64,000 bases of DNA from assembly GCF_950295315.1 (NCBI RefSeq), contig NC_080175.1:84075566-84139565 (forward strand). Direction: 5' to 3'. Positions 1 to 12,420 of this stretch are shown in pieces. The DNA is from Erinaceus europaeus (lineage: Eukaryota; Chordata; Mammalia; Eulipotyphla; Erinaceidae). Under the pieces are notes generated by a model. It was given only the letters and a program-made list of their open reading frames with translations, was not told the DNA's origin and made no database searches. Position numbers and translations under genes: made by a program. Each line of letters begins with the position of its first letter. Positions within the stretch are counted from its first letter, which is position 1.

Positions 1-144
1 CACCTATAGACCTGCTTCACTGCTTGTGAAGCCACTTACCTGCAGGTGGGGAGCTGGGTTTTCCAACAAGGATCCTTACTCCTGTCCTTGTGCTTTGTTC
101 CACATGTGCTTGACCTGCTGCACTACCACCCGACTCCCTTTTTA
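1..144 (-). mobile_element. SINE-A head, cut by window start
   Basis: This is the reverse complement of a tRNA-derived SINE head. It shows the diagnostic CACCTATAGACCTGCTTCAC, then a B-box complement region and the ACCACCCGACTCCC end. The 3' part of the element lies outside the window. It abuts a second SINE directly. Confidence 0.8.
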
Positions 145-357
145 AAAAATATTTTATTTACTTATTTATATTATTGGATAGAGATAGAGAGAAATTGAGA
201 GGGGAGGGGGGAGAAAGACAAGGAAAGAAATAGACACCTGCAGTCCTGCCTCACCACTTGTGAAGCTTTCCCCATGCAGGTGGGAAACAGGGACATGAAC
301 CTGGGTCCTTGCACACTGTAATGTGTGTGCTTAGCCAGGTGAGCCACCACCTGGTCC
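145..357 (-). mobile_element. SINE-B
   Basis: It opens with an AT-rich tail complement (TATTTTATTTACTTATTTAT), then a GA-rich stretch, then CACCTGCAGTCCTGCCTCAC and the tRNA-like head ending ACCACCTGGTCC. It is a near full-length short SINE in reverse orientation. Confidence 0.82.
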
Positions 358-780
358 ATGGACCAGATTTCTTTATGGGGATCAGAAGGTGGAAGGTCTG
401 ACTTCTGTAACTGTTTCTCTGCTGGATATAGATGTTGGGGAGGTCGATCTGCACCTCTGCTCCATTTCTATCTTGCTCTAGTTGAGTAGGGCTCTGGAAA
501 GGTGAGGTTCCGTTGGTGAGGTCATCTGCCCGGGGAGGTCAGGATGGCATCATGGTAGCATCTGCAATTTGGTGGCTGAAAGGTTACGGTCAGATATAAC
601 GCAAATTGTATCAATAAACAGAAACTCAAACAAAAATAGAGTGTATGAAACTAGGGGTCTTTGTGTGGGAAAAAACTAGGAAGTCTATTTTAAGTATATT
701 CCAAAGGGTCTATGACTTTTGTAATTTCTGAGTATGATAGCTAAACATGTGGCTGGAATAAAAGAATTATCTTGGAAGTT
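358..780 (-). mobile_element. L1 3' UTR fragment
   Basis: It shares the phrases seen in every L1 3' end of this window, in reverse: CAGAAGGTGGAAGGTCTGAC, GTCATCTGCCC and CCAAAGGGTCTATGACTTTT. No coding part is present. The true 3' tail is missing, probably displaced by the SINE at its left edge. Confidence 0.65.
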
Positions 781-945
781 GTCCTCTGTGATTAGACACA
801 GACTTATATGCTCAACAAGTAAGTAGAAAAGCCTATAGAAGACACCTAAATTGTTTAATCAAATATTTACTACTTAGGCCTAGACAACTTCCTCTTTTAC
901 CCCTTACTTCACTTCCTTCAGTCACTCTATTCAACTAATTACACA
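781..945 (+). mobile_element. L1 3' UTR fragment, opposite orientation
   Basis: It resembles positions 45110-45230 in the same direction: tagaaaagcctatagaag, then tttaatcaaatatttactacttag. It points the opposite way to the L1 piece just to its left. That fits either two separate fragments or one half-inverted insertion. Confidence 0.4.
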
Positions 946-1729
946 AAAGAAAGTAAGATATATTTCCTAATCTCTTCTGACACTATCAGCATTGTCACCT
1001 CTTGATAATCTTTAGTAGAAACACTGTATCCACAGAAATTTTAAATGTTCCCTTTGTGAATTTCTGTGTTTGTTTTCTTGTCTTTCCAACTTTGGTCACA
1101 GTGTTGAGGGCCAGGAGGTACCTGGAGGGTACAGCCTAGAAAATGGGAGTGGTGACAGGAATGGCTTGGAAAGGTGGATCCCGGGCTGGGCTTGGGTGTT
1201 CAAAGGTAGACCTGTGGGCGAGGCTCTCTCTCCGTCCAACAAAGAAAAGAATGAATGAAAGACCATCTCTTTTATGAATAATTCAGTTACATGGAAACCT
1301 AGAGAATTTGATGAGATGACACAAACCCACTGGGTTACATAATTTACATACCACTGACTAAGCAGAGCACAGGTGCTAAGGATAATTTCTGGAGAAAAGT
1401 GTCACCAGTGAAATGACAGACATTGACTCTTTGTATGTTTACCACCCCTGCTGTGGTTAACTAAGCAATACTCTTACTTGGCTAATTTCCTAATCAACTA
1501 CAGGTGGGTGAGTGTTGAGGTTGTGCCATTACAAATCATCATCTGTTAGATCAAAGTGCAGAGGCAAGAACGGCAGGTGTACAGTATTAATACCTACATT
1601 TATCTCCCCAGTCACTTAATAATTGCTTCTGGTGTGGCTTCCTCATAGCAGATTATTCCATGGACTCCAAAAGCATTTTGATGAAGCTTAATGTGTTCCA
1701 TGCTGGCAGAGTTCTTATTGTGCTAAGTG
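946..1729. other. No recognised feature
   Basis: Unique-looking sequence. A 62-codon open frame at 1070-1258 (+) has no recognisable domain and is no longer than chance allows. Confidence 0.5.
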
Positions 1730-1730
1730 T

Positions 1731-1787
<57 letters not shown>

Positions 1788-1793
1788 ATGTGT
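1730..1793. repeat. (GT)n microsatellite
   Basis: About 60 bp of GT dinucleotides with a few T and A interruptions. Confidence 0.95.
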
Positions 1794-2311
1794 GTTCATT
1801 TTCTGATGAGGCACTGGGGTAGCAGACAGCAAGAATGGCTCGTCTATGAGCAGATATTAGAGTTACACACTACATTTTAAAAATATGTGTTTGAAAACAA
1901 AGCTAAAAATAATCCTTCTGTTTTTGCAAATGTTTTCTTGTGTTAGATCGATTTCTGTCATTTATCATACTTTTTCAATCCCAGGCGGCACTGACCTGGG
2001 TTTTCTATACATATTGTACTTATTATAATACTTTAGTGAAGATTATTTTATAATCCAGTTAATGTGGTTATTGCTTACAATTATAGTCGATTACTGAAGA
2101 GCAAGAGGCTAAAACTCTCTTGAGGAAAGACTTTAATTATACTAATATTTATGAAAACAAAGTAAAGTTTTAAACTGAAAAAATTAAATTTTTATTTGAC
2201 GTACAATAATATACTATAACTGAATTTTTAGTGTATATTCTGATTCTAGTATAAATATAAAACTGCATCTTATTGTGTGTATATGTGTTTATTTTTTTAA
2301 CTACAGTATGA
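1794..2311. other. No recognised feature
   Basis: AT-rich sequence without a repeat family, RNA gene or coding frame I can name. Confidence 0.5.
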
Positions 2312-2527
2312 CTATTTATCTTTCAATAGTTTATTATTTATTGGATAGAGAACGAGAGTAATTGAGAGGGAAAGGGAAGATACAGAGGAAGAGAGAAAGC
2401 TAGACAGCCACAGACCTATTTCAATGCTTGTGAAGCATCCCCCTGTAAGTGGGGAGCGGAGGCTTGAACCCTTGTCCTTGTACATGGTAATATATGAATC
2501 TAGCTGGGTGTGCCATGTCCTGGTCCC
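2312..2527 (-). mobile_element. SINE-B
   Basis: TTTATTATTTATTGGATAG is followed by a GA-rich stretch, CACAGACCTATTTCAATGC and a tRNA-like head ending CATGTCCTGGTCCC. It is more diverged than the copies at 27.6 and 41.6 kb, so probably older. Confidence 0.78.
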
Positions 2528-3066
2528 TTGTATATGTGTTTCCATGTGTTTTTATATGACATAAGGTGAGTAGAAGGCCCAGAAAAGGAAAACATGGAGG
2601 GGCAGCTTTGCTGAATATTATTCGAATTGTGTTTAATGCTGTGCACAAGCTTGTAACCCACTATGTGGAGATCTTGATGAGTTCCAATAAACACTGTACT
2701 GTTCCTGTATTGGCTTTAAGCCTTTTCTGTTCTTATAATCCACATGATCCAGGTATTTGCAATTATTTTTAGGTTCCATGTGCTTGTTATTCTCAGATAA
2801 CAACTCTCTTGGCTTTGAAAATTTCACTACATCTGGCTCATTCTAAGACTCTCAGTTACATATATTAGAACATATGGGTTAAAGGTGGAAAACAATCAAC
2901 ATTCTATGTGTTTGGAATTTCTAATATATATTAATGTAAATGTATTTTTTTCTTTTGATAGCTTCCTGTTTATAGTGCTGCTTAATAATCTGTTAATAAG
3001 TATAAAATAGAAAATGTACTCCAAGTTACAGAAACGATTACTATTTCTAGTATTTATTATTATTAT
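2528..3066. other. No recognised feature
   Basis: Apparently unique, AT-rich sequence. The short open frames here overlap on both strands and show no domain. Confidence 0.5.
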
Positions 3067-3374
3067 TTCTTTCATGGTCACCAGGGCTATCACTAAGGCT
3101 GGGTGATTGCATGATGAATCCACCACTCCTGGTAGTCATTTTTCCTTTGATTTTTTTCCCTTTCACTTTATTTTTTGTTTTGTTTTTATTTTATTAGATA
3201 GGATAGAGAGAAATTGAGGAGGGCATAGAGAAGAAGAGAGAAAGAGAAACATTTGCAGACCTGCTTCAAGGCTCATGAAGCTCCCACACAGCAGGTGAAG
3301 GGCAGGGGCTTGAACCTGGGTCCTTGAGCATAAGTGTATGTGCTCAACCAGGTGTGCAATGGTCTGGTCTCCTC
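3067..3374 (-). mobile_element. SINE-A, old copy
   Basis: It begins with the reversed 3' domain (CACCAGGGCTATCACTAAGG, ccaccactcctgg). A T-rich and GA-rich middle follows, then the tRNA-like head ending near GCAATGGTCTGGTCTCC. Many substitutions indicate age. Confidence 0.72.
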
Positions 3375-3595
3375 TAGTAGTTTCAAATGTCCAAATAGTC
3401 TAATGCAAATTTGGCTGTTTACTTTTAAAATATACCCTTTATTAAATTAATAATTACTGTTCCCATGTATTAAAGTATAGTATTTTGATACAGGCACTAT
3501 GAACATTGTGATGTATTTGCTTAAATAAAACATATGGACTTATTCTCCTCTTTCACACATCTCTAAGTGCTTGCTTCTCAATAATCTAAACTCTT

Positions 3596-3750
3596 TTTTT
3601 TTTAAAAGAACTTATTTATTTATTCATGAGAAAGACAGGAGGAGAGAAAGAACCAGACATCACTCTGGTACATGTGCTGCCAGGAATCGAACTCAGGAAT
3701 TCATGGTTGAGAACCCAATGCTTTATCCACTATGCCATCTCCCGGACCAC
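3596..3750 (-). mobile_element. SINE-D with 15-bp target-site duplication
   Basis: A reversed tRNA-like SINE: T-rich tail complement, TTATTTATTTATTCATGAG, CATCACTCTGGTACATGTGC and ccatctcccggacc. The flanking 15-mer ATAATCTAAACTCTT occurs perfectly at 3581-3595 and 3751-3765, so the boundaries are firm and the insertion is fairly young. Confidence 0.88.
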
Positions 3751-3765
3751 ATAATCTAAACTCTT

Positions 3766-5828
3766 AAACCTTCACTTCACTCTAGTGAGAAGTATTAATG
3801 TCTTCTTACTGATACCTACTGTGGAGTTTACTAGCTCTCCACTCAGACCATCCTCTTCAATATAGTAGGACTGATATTGGGGTCATAGCTAGAACACTCA
3901 TTCTAGGCTCTCCTGAATTTACGAGATCCTATATGATTTAATCTGAGAAAGTTGTCACGTTTATGGAAAATTGTGCCTATCCAGCAATATTGACATGTAG
4001 ATATAAAAATAGGAGAATGCTTAGAATATGCTACCATGAAAATCTGAACCGTGACTGATGAATTACAGATGAAGAAACAATGAACAGACATGGATTAAAA
4101 AAAAGTAGATTTTGATCATACTGGAAATAAGTCCATTTTCCTAGCAATTTAAGTAGTCTTGTTGTGAGACAGAAGGTCTGAGATTTTTACTTGGTTCCTC
4201 CTACTCCCTTAGAGTTAGCTTGTTTATTGTGCTTGATCATACCTGTAAACTTCTAAGAAGCGTACCTCCCCAGACCTATTGGATCAGAAATTCTGGGAGA
4301 TAACCCAGCAAGAAATGTTTGTAACAAGTCACCCAGGAGTTTTCAGGCATATTGGAGAAATCCTGTTTCAGAGAATGATTCATTTGCATTTATATCAACA
4401 AACTTTATATTATAGGCACTTTCACAACTCACTAGGTGTTAAGTTCTTCTTATGTACCTAGTAGATACAGTATTTGAAATTCCAATCTGATTCTTATATT
4501 TAGGCTTTTAAGGTGTAACCTGTTAGTATATTTTCCCTATAAAACCTACCAGAATAAAATAGTAATAAATTATTTGACCCTGTGAGTTGTTATAATAAGA
4601 AAAACTGATGGTAGGAAAGTAGTAATTGTCAGTTACCGAGGGATGCTAAGAGCCAGAGTTACTTTCATCTGTTAGGAAATGAACTGAAGTGACAGCACAC
4701 AGAATTTTTTGCAGCAAATTTTATTGCAAACTGGGTTGGAGTGAATTAATTTAGCAGAGTTCGGTACCTTGTCATGCATAAGCTTCCCGTGAAGGACTGT
4801 ACTTGCACCTGTTAAACTCTTTCAAAGAATGAAGTTGCCTGCATACTTAGGCCAGAAACTGATACTCACTGCCAGCTCTACTGTGAGGTAACATGCAATT
4901 GGTAACTTACAGACAGGTCAGTGGCCAATCCTTTCCCTAGACTGTCACTGAAAATAACTTTGAGTAATATTTTTTTCATTAAAAATAACCAGAAATGTGT
5001 CACCTTTTAATTTATGTTTGCCAAACAGCTGCATTTACAGAAAGCAATAACGCTGATTTTTAAAACCTTAATTTCTAAATGGAGCAGTTTGGTGGTCTAA
5101 TGATCTTAGTTTGTGAAACTCATAAAATGCATGGGCCAAAGAAGTTTGAACCTTTTCCCTTTTTCTTCTCTTCCATGCTCTCATTATTTATGAGTCTTCC
5201 CAGAAACCTTTCAGTGTGTTCCTCATTGAGGACATGGACACTGGTAAAGCAGGGAGCTAATCAACTCCAGGCTGGGACTACTCAGCAGCGCCAACAAGCT
5301 ACTCATGACTCTAGCAGATGTTTCTGCTTTGGTGGGTGGGGGAAGAGCAAGAGAAATTTTATAGGGTTTTTCCTCCTTTGCAGGGAAAATTGCCAGAACA
5401 GTCAAGAAATGGGAAATGTATAGGCCTGCTTGCATTTAATCCAAGTGGGGAGGGATATTATATCCAGTAAAAGGAATCTTGAAGAGAGGAATTTCTGAAG
5501 ACACAATCTTACAATAGCTATGGAAAATGTTCACTAGGAAAGAGAGAAAGCAAGAAAAGATCACTTGGCTTCAGATTTCTCTGTATATTGAAAACTGTGT
5601 GCATGCTAGAGAGGTTAGTAATGATATCCGCTTAAGGGAAAATGTACCTCGGAACCAATAAGGACCCTCCTTCCTTATATCAAAAATGACATATATGTAT
5701 GTCATTAACAGTATGACATATATGCATACTGTTCTGAGTTTCTGTACTGGCTTTTCCATTTTTTTCTGTTTCACTATTTAAAAATGTAAATTGTGAGTCC
5801 ACTAAAAGAGAATGTTTGCAGAGGATGT
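3766..5828. other. Two kilobases without recognised repeats
   Basis: I recognise no SINE, LINE or LTR here, which is the longest such run in the left third of the window. The part around 4670-5080 is less AT-biased than its surroundings. A 114-codon frame at 5079-5423 (+) has no domain I recognise and overlaps an opposing frame. Cross-species conservation would show whether this is functional non-coding DNA. Confidence 0.45.
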
Positions 5829-5833
5829 GCCAT

Positions 5834-5880
<47 letters not shown>

Positions 5881-5998
5881 TACCAGCGCACTAATCAGCT
5901 CTCTTTTATGGTGGTGCAGGGGATTGAACCTGGGGCTTTGGAGTCTCCAGCATAAGAGTCTCTTGCATAGTCATTATGTTATCTACCCCCCACCCTCT
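5829..5998 (-). mobile_element. SINE-C with (TTTA)n tail
   Basis: About 50 bp of perfect TTTA units (5829-5880) are the reversed tail. They are followed by ccagcgcactaatcagctc, the B-box complement GGGGATTGAACC and TTATGTTATCTACCCCCCAC. Confidence 0.8.
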
Positions 5999-6790
5999 TT
6001 TTTTTTTTAATTGACTGTATACCACATAGCATAATGCTCCTGCAAGAAAAACAAAGAAAACCAACAAACAAAAAGCCCACCAGATTTTAGATCAGAAACT
6101 ATTAGCTGTTTTAAGTTAATTTACTTATTTTGATGGTATTTTGGATCAGAGAACAATAAAAATAAAAATCAGAAATAATCTGTCACGTGAAACTCTTGGA
6201 ACTAAAGCCATACAAATTAGAACTTTCATCTTTTGAGTAAAGTCTGAAATATCAGGGAGAAAGAAGTCAATCAAGCCACTAAGTAGACTTGTTTATGCAA
6301 CCTCTGGTGAAGATGATCAACTAGGAGAACAAGACTGCTCTGCTCATCCATGATTTCTATCACAATGCTATCTGCTAAAAGCCAAACCATTGAACTATGT
6401 TCAAATAATTCCTATAATTTCTAGCTGATTATTCTTTGTGTGTTTGACATCATGTCTGAACTATTAACATAGTAAGTATGAACCACAAGAAATAGTAGGG
6501 AAATCTATTTAGTCACTCAAAATTTTTTTAATTAATCCTAGTTTATATACTATATGCTTGCAGAATAGAAGTGGTTTGGAATCATACTATCTAGGAGTCA
6601 TATGACTACGGAAATGTGTCATCAACCTATTAAAGTTATAGTCGAACAGTTTTGATTATAAAATCCATTAGATAGGATATTAAGAAAGGGATCTTGAATT
6701 GATCCATGAAATCTCTAGGAATCTCCCCTTGACCTCTGAGAGGAGATATCCTCCAACTGTCCTATGTACCCCAAATATCTACATTAAAAA
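5999..6790. other. No recognised feature
   Basis: AT-rich unique-looking sequence with no coding frame of interest. Confidence 0.5.
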
Positions 6791-7014
6791 AACTATTTTA
6801 AAAATATTATTTATTTATTATTGAATAGAGATGAAGAGAAATTGAGAGGAGAAGGGGAGACAGAGAGGGAGAGGTAGACACCTGCAGCCTCACTTTGCCA
6901 CTTGTAAAGCTTCCATCTGCAGGTGGAGACCAGAGTCTTGAACCTGGATCCTTGCACACTGTAATGTGATTCCTGTAATGTAGTGCTTAACCAGATGTAC
7001 CACCACCTGACCCC
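6791..7014 (-). mobile_element. SINE-B
   Basis: TATTATTTATTTATTATTG, a GA-rich stretch, CACCTGCAGCCTCACTTTGC and a head ending CCACCTGACCCC. A small tandem duplication (CTGTAATGT repeated near 6960-6980) lies inside the head. Confidence 0.8.
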
Positions 7015-7750
7015 TAAAAGTCTACATTTTTAGTCCACATTTTCTAGTCTGCTTTAATTTAGTCTGAAGTAAGACCTGAAGAAGCAATGATACCTTGGGT
7101 AAATTGTGAAGAAATAGTCCACCGTGATGGGAAAAATACAGAAAGATCCAGAATGTAAACACAAAGTATAAAATAATTAAAAACTAAGATTCATACACAT
7201 CAGTAAAAAAAGGAATGGGAAGTTATGGAACTAGTGAATTATAGACAATATTAAAAATGGACTTCAAAACTATGACTAATGGTTTAGAGAAGAATGAAAA
7301 CAATTTCTAGGTAGCCAGCTACAAGGTTGTTAATGAGACATACGGTGATCCTTAGAGAGTGAATGACAATGAAGATTAGAGAGATGGTGGAGATGAGTGG
7401 ATTTAAGAGTTCAGTTGATTAACTTTGTCACTGACTGTAGGAAGAAAAGACAAAGCAAGAAAGTCAAATTATTTTTAGTTCTTGCCTTGACCAAGGAGTT
7501 GCATGGGTAAAAAGAAGAGCAAAAGGAGTTTACTTTACAAACTCCACGTTAGAACAATTAAGTTCTACTTACTTCTAGACATCCCAAGCATGCACATGTG
7601 TTTGCCAGTCAGGCCATTGTCTTATTTTAAAGCAGCATCCTTTAATAAAAGTCTACTTGAAAGTGACATATTGTCAGCTCATCAGCACATCACAAGACAA
7701 TGTTGACTCTATGAATAGTAAATAAAAATTTAAAATATGTTGAGGGACAG
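7015..7750. other. No recognised feature
   Basis: Unique-looking AT-rich sequence. The part at 7300-7480 has a purine-rich texture seen in some ancient repeats, but I cannot assign it. Confidence 0.4.
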
Positions 7751-7875
7751 AGAGAAACTTTATCCAGTAATGCAATATGTCTTGCCATGAGTGAACCAGG
7801 TTCATACTCCAGCACAAAATACAACGTCTCACATCATTAAAAGAAGCTCTAGTGCTGTTGGGAACTCTCCCCATG
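7751..7875 (+). mobile_element. Possible SINE-E, degraded
   Basis: TTGCCATGAGTG, the B-box-like AGGTTCATACTCCAGCAC and GCTCTAGTGCTGTTGGG resemble the SINE-E head at 57800. No tail or TSD is visible. Confidence 0.45.
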
Positions 7876-9690
7876 AATGATGCTGAAACAAAGAAGACAA
7901 TTCAGAAATCCAGGTTAAAGTCTGTCTGAATATATAGTCACAATTTTCCTATGTGAAAACTGCTCTAGTTCATCAGGAAGCTTCTATTCATCTGTTGTAC
8001 TGCAATTGTCCTTCAGAGTGCAGAAGTTAAAAGACCCTAAGTATGAGAAAACCAGAAAAACCAGGGTGCTGAAAACTGGTATAGTTCAGTAACATAAAAG
8101 AACTTCCCAACAATCAAGAGATTATAAGATTACCCCCTCCAACCAAACATCTGGTCACCAATACATACCTGGATTTCTTTAGGTTTCATCCTTCTGCTGA
8201 ACCCTCTCTCAAACTTAAACAAGTTCTGGCAGGAGAACAGATGGACTCCACTCACAGGCTGGGGAAAAGCCAGCAAGACAAATGCAAGGTGCTCTAGTCT
8301 GACCCTGAGGTGACTGAAAATTTGATCAAAAGGGCTCCATCTCTCTCTCTCTCTCTCTCCCTTCCTCTTTCTCCCTCTCCCTTACTCTCCCCCCCCACCT
8401 CAGAGATAATGCAGTCTTATTGCTGGCTCAAAATTTCTCCTGGCCAAAGGCATCTAATTCAGCTGTGGTTTGTATGGACAGTCCACCAGAGGATGTGCTG
8501 AAGCCATCAAACCCACATCCCCTGGAATGTCTCCTGGGATTCAAACATTAGCCAGAGAACACAAATGAGGTAGCTGTTCCCAGCGATTTACAGTTTTCCT
8601 AGCTATGAGAAGGAAAATGTGTGGAAATGGTTTAGCTCCATAGGGTCCTCTACTGAGTGTTTGAGAGAACTTTTCATTGCTTTTGGCTGTGTCTTATGAT
8701 TCTGCATCTATGAATGCTCTACCATCTGAAACCTTTCAAAGATACTAAATTCATTCAGAGGGGAAAAATTCCCTCTTGTGTTAAATGACAACATGTATTT
8801 ATTGAATATCTTATGTCTTCTCAAATTAATATCTGATTCAGAAAGAAGCCAACTATAGAGTTAGTAAGTCAGGCTCTCCATGCACAAATATTCTATCCAT
8901 AAATCTATCACTGAGAAGGATTAAACAGACCTTTATTTCTATCTGAAGAGTTTAAGAGGGTTATAAAAATGGAAATGTATTACCTATGTCTAGGAGATAT
9001 ATATATGTATATATATCCATCCTCAGGTTAAGTCAAGCACTGGGTCTAATGTAGAATATAAGATACCTGCCATTTATTTTTTATTTTTGTAAGGGAATAA
9101 GCTTTGGTAGAGGATCTATTCAACATTCAATAAATATATTCTTTTTGTTGAGACATACTAATATCACTACAGGGAGGTGACAGTAGTGGTTATGACAACA
9201 AAACAAAACAAAACAAACAAACAAAACAAAGACATGCCCTTAGCTCATGGGAAAGGAGCCAGAGTGATTTTTTTTAAAGCCACATACAATGCCTGTAAAT
9301 ATTCAATAAACCTCTATAGAACTATGGAAGTGTATTCTAAAAATCTGAGTAAAAACCAAATATAAAAGTTTAGTATATAGAGTCAAGAATTCATAGATTC
9401 TTATAATTGGGAAAAATTAAGAGTTCAGCTATTATATGTTCACACAGTCTGACTTTGGTAAATATTTCTACAAGAGTTACTTATGTGTCTTAAACTCAGA
9501 AAGACAAACTGAAATTACAGAAATCATATTTCTGTCTGGTAGTGGTTTGATATATAAAACTGAACTATCAGGGCTATAATATTTTCTCAGTTTTGAAGCA
9601 CCTGTCACACACATTTCATATTTTGTATGATCCACTGAATGTTCATGTCTAATTGTTTTTAATAGTCTTCAAAATAATGAAACTTTTCAA
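7876..9690. other. Mostly unassigned; CT tract at 8338-8399
   Basis: It contains a CT/CCCT pyrimidine tract (8338-8399), a short TA run near 8998-9017 and otherwise unassigned sequence. I see no coding evidence. Confidence 0.5.
9195..9237. repeat. (AAAAC)n simple repeat
   Basis: A-rich run of AAAAC/AAAC units. Confidence 0.85.
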
Positions 9691-9885
9691 TAATATTTTA
9701 TTTTTTTTATTTAAGATAATGACAGAGAAATTGAGAGGGGAAGGGATATAGAGAAGGAAAAAGAGAGAGAGACGTGAAGCCATTTGTGAAGCTTCACCCC
9801 TGAAAGTGAGGACCGTGGGCTTGAACCAGGGTCCTTGCACATTATAACATGCAGTCTTCCAGGTACTCCACCACCCAGTCCCAAA
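9691..9885 (-). mobile_element. SINE-B
   Basis: A T-rich reversed tail, AGAGAAATTGAGAGGGGAAG, a partly deleted middle (no CACCTGCAG block) and the head ending CCACCCAGTCCC. The missing block makes this copy shorter than its relatives. Confidence 0.75.
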
Positions 9886-10494
9886 TAATACAGCTTTACT
9901 ATTAAATAAGGGGAAAGAACTGTTCACTTGTGGCCCTGAATACACTCTCAAACATATTTTATTTAGTAATGTGGTTTTATTATTGTTTTAAGAAAGTATA
10001 GTTAGATTAGACTTAGCATTAATTATGTAGTTTAAGGAAGGCCCCATGATTCCTTACTTTTTAATAAATACTACATGTTGTCACAATTGATTCACACCTT
10101 TAAATTACATGCCCAACCTTTGAGAGTATTTGAGTTCATAATATGGTTTTGTTTTCTGACTTCAAATGCTACCATCCTTCCCTTGATATGCCCACACTCT
10201 TTGAAGCCATCACAGTTCTTGATTTTCCCTCGCAACAATTATCACAGCTTTTTAAATAAGCAGGTATTTCCTTTGGTTATGTAACTAATTCAAAAATATT
10301 TACTTTAAACTTCTACTTTATATAACTTTACCAGTCAATAAGAATATGTATAAATAAGAAAAATATACATGACCTACTTGTATGGATCTTAACAAAATGA
10401 GGAAGAATTTATGTATTGATTAATAACATATTCCTTTATTAAATTCTTCATTATCATACCTCAAAAAAAAAGGTTACATTTCTCAGAGGAAAAG
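9886..10494. other. No recognised feature
   Basis: AT-rich unassigned sequence. Confidence 0.5.
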
Positions 10495-10775
10495 ATGGGA
10501 AAATATGTAGTATGGCTTGAACTGTATTCCTCCAGTCTCAAATTAACATGTAAAATTCTAACCTTCAGTAACTCAGAATGTTGCTGTTTTGGGGATACAG
10601 TTAGAGAAAAGATTTTGAAAAGACACTCTCAGACTCTTTGAAGAAATTAACCCTACTGACTTCACATCTCTCTTAGATTCCTAGTCTCCAGAAGTTTGAG
10701 AAAATAAACTTTCACTGACTAGCCACTCAGTCTATGGTTCTTTGGTGACATTAGCAAACTGATAAAGTATTTTTA
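10495..10775 (+). mobile_element. Ancient MaLR/MLT1-like LTR
   Basis: Its order of phrases matches the mammal-wide MLT1-type LTR as I remember it: GGCTTGAACTGTATTCCTCC, CTAACCTTCAGTAACTCAGA, TTGGGGATACAGTTAGAG, CTAGTCTCCAGAAGTTTGAG, then AATAAA (about 10702) and CCACTCAGTCTATGG. The middle part of the consensus is deleted. I infer a very old fossil with no coding capacity. Confidence 0.7.
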
Positions 10776-11035
10776 AAATCATTCTATTTGTGTTTGAATA
10801 GAGAGAAGTTTTACTTCAAAATATGGTAGAAAAGAAAAAGATGTCAAACTAGAAATTATTTAAAAAGTGCCATACAATCTCATGGGTAAGTGATCTGATG
10901 ATGTACTTTCACAATTCTTTGAAGACCTAGACCTTAAGCATTATGGCTTCCGGTTCTGTCATATTCAAGACCTGGAAACTGAAGAAAGAAGGTGAGTTTT
11001 ATTTAGTTTTTCCTTACTAACTTCAGAACCTTAAC

Positions 11036-11322
11036 ATGGTTTTATCTTTTTATAATTTTATTGCGGGGGGGGGGTTAATGGTGTGCAGTGCAGTTTTTTT
11101 TTGTTGTTTTTTTTTTGTGAAGTTGTTGACACTTGAGTACAAGCTCTCATATCTTCCTGAAAGTTCTCACTCACGACGATGGTCCCTCACCTTTATTATC
11201 TGGCTGCAGAAACCCGAGGTTCTTTTCACCCCTTCCTCTGCCTCCTTTACCAGAGTTACTTGCTTTGGTGCCATAGACACACTTTTCCCCCTCTCATATT
11301 AATTAAGTAGTGATTTATATGA
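11036..11322 (-). mobile_element. L1 3' UTR fragment
   Basis: A G-run (11065-11073) follows TTTATTG. ACTTGCTTTGGTGCC near 11260 and CTCTCATATTAATTAAG near 11300 match other reversed L1 3' UTRs here (compare 38480 and 50840). The left part may be a different, older copy. Confidence 0.6.
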
Positions 11323-11472
11323 GAAGGAATTATATTAAGTGAGCTAAGTCAGAAAGACAAAGATGAGTATGGGATGATCCCACTCATAAACAGAAGTGGA
11401 GAAAGAACAGAAAAGGAAACTCAAAGCAGGATTTGACTGAGTTTTGAGCAGGGAACCAAAGTAAAAAATCTC
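11323..11472 (+). mobile_element. L1 fragment: last ORF2 codons and start of 3' UTR
   Basis: GTGAGCTAAGTCAGAAAGAC and GATGAGTATGGGATGATCCC encode the C-terminal end of L1 ORF2 (compare 58200). CAAAGCAGGATTTGACTGAG of the UTR follows. It is oriented opposite to the piece at its left edge. Confidence 0.7.
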
Positions 11473-11775
11473 TGGATTGAGGGCGGATGCTTTATTCATT
11501 TTGAAGGCCCTGCCTGTATTTCCTTTCAAGCCACACCTACACCTATTACAATTTCCAGGTATCTTTTCTTTAGTTCCCATTAGTTTTAGTCACACACCAC
11601 ATTACATAAGCACATTTTTCACATTATTCTTTTCATTTTTTAATTGCCAATGTGAATCACTACCTTTTTTTTTTGTTCTTAGCATTTTGTTCTAGTATTT
11701 TTGAAAACAAGTTCTTTATCTTCTTGGGATAGTTTGATAGGCTATTATATCACTATTATTTCCTACATTCCTTAT
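11473..11775. other. No recognised feature
   Basis: T-rich unassigned sequence between two L1 pieces. Confidence 0.4.
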
Positions 11776-12420
11776 TATTTTTTTATTTTTTAGGGTTTTC
11801 TTTTTTTTTATAAAATGGAAATAGTGAAAAGACTATAAGACAAGAGGGATACATTTCCACATAATGTCCATCCCCAGAGCTCCATATTCATTTCCCTCCC
11901 TTGATAGCTTCCTTATTCTTAAACCCTCTGGGAGCATGGACTCAGGATCACTGTGGGGTGCAGAAGGTGGAAAGTCTGGCTTCTGTAATTGATTTTCCAC
12001 TGAACATGGGCTTTGGCAGGTGGATCCATACTCCCAGCCTGTCTCTCTCTTTCCCTAGTGGGGAAGGATCTGGGGAGGTGGGGCTCCTGGACACATTGGT
12101 GGGGTCATGTGTCCAGGGAAATCAGATTGTCATCATGGTAACACCTAGAACCTGGTGGCTGAAAAAGAGTTAAGATATGAAGCAGAAAAAATTGTTGACT
12201 AATCATGAACCTAAAGGCAAGAATATTGGAGATGAAGATGTGTTTTAGAAAAAGCTAGTAGGCCTATTTTAGGTCTATTTCAGAGGGCCTATGACTTTAC
12301 TAGTTTTTGTCTTCACCTGACATCTAAGATGCAGATGGATCTAGGTTATTGTCTGTGAAGATGGTGTCATAGTTGGAAAAAGGGAATAGAAAGCTGACTT
12401 TCTACCTTTTATATGTTTAT
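11776..12420 (-). mobile_element. L1 3' end, reversed
   Basis: A T-rich reversed tail (11776-11815) is followed by CTCCATATTCATTTCCC, CAGAAGGTGGAAAGTCTGGC, GGGGTCATGTGTCCAGGGAA and CAGAGGGCCTATGACTTTAC. These match the other reversed L1 3' UTRs at 31.0-31.5 kb. Confidence 0.78.

Noticed and set aside
5079..5423. A 114-codon plus-strand frame in repeat-free DNA
   Set aside because: No signal peptide, domain or splice context is evident, and an opposing 70-codon frame covers part of it. Length alone is not enough in 64 kb searched in six frames.
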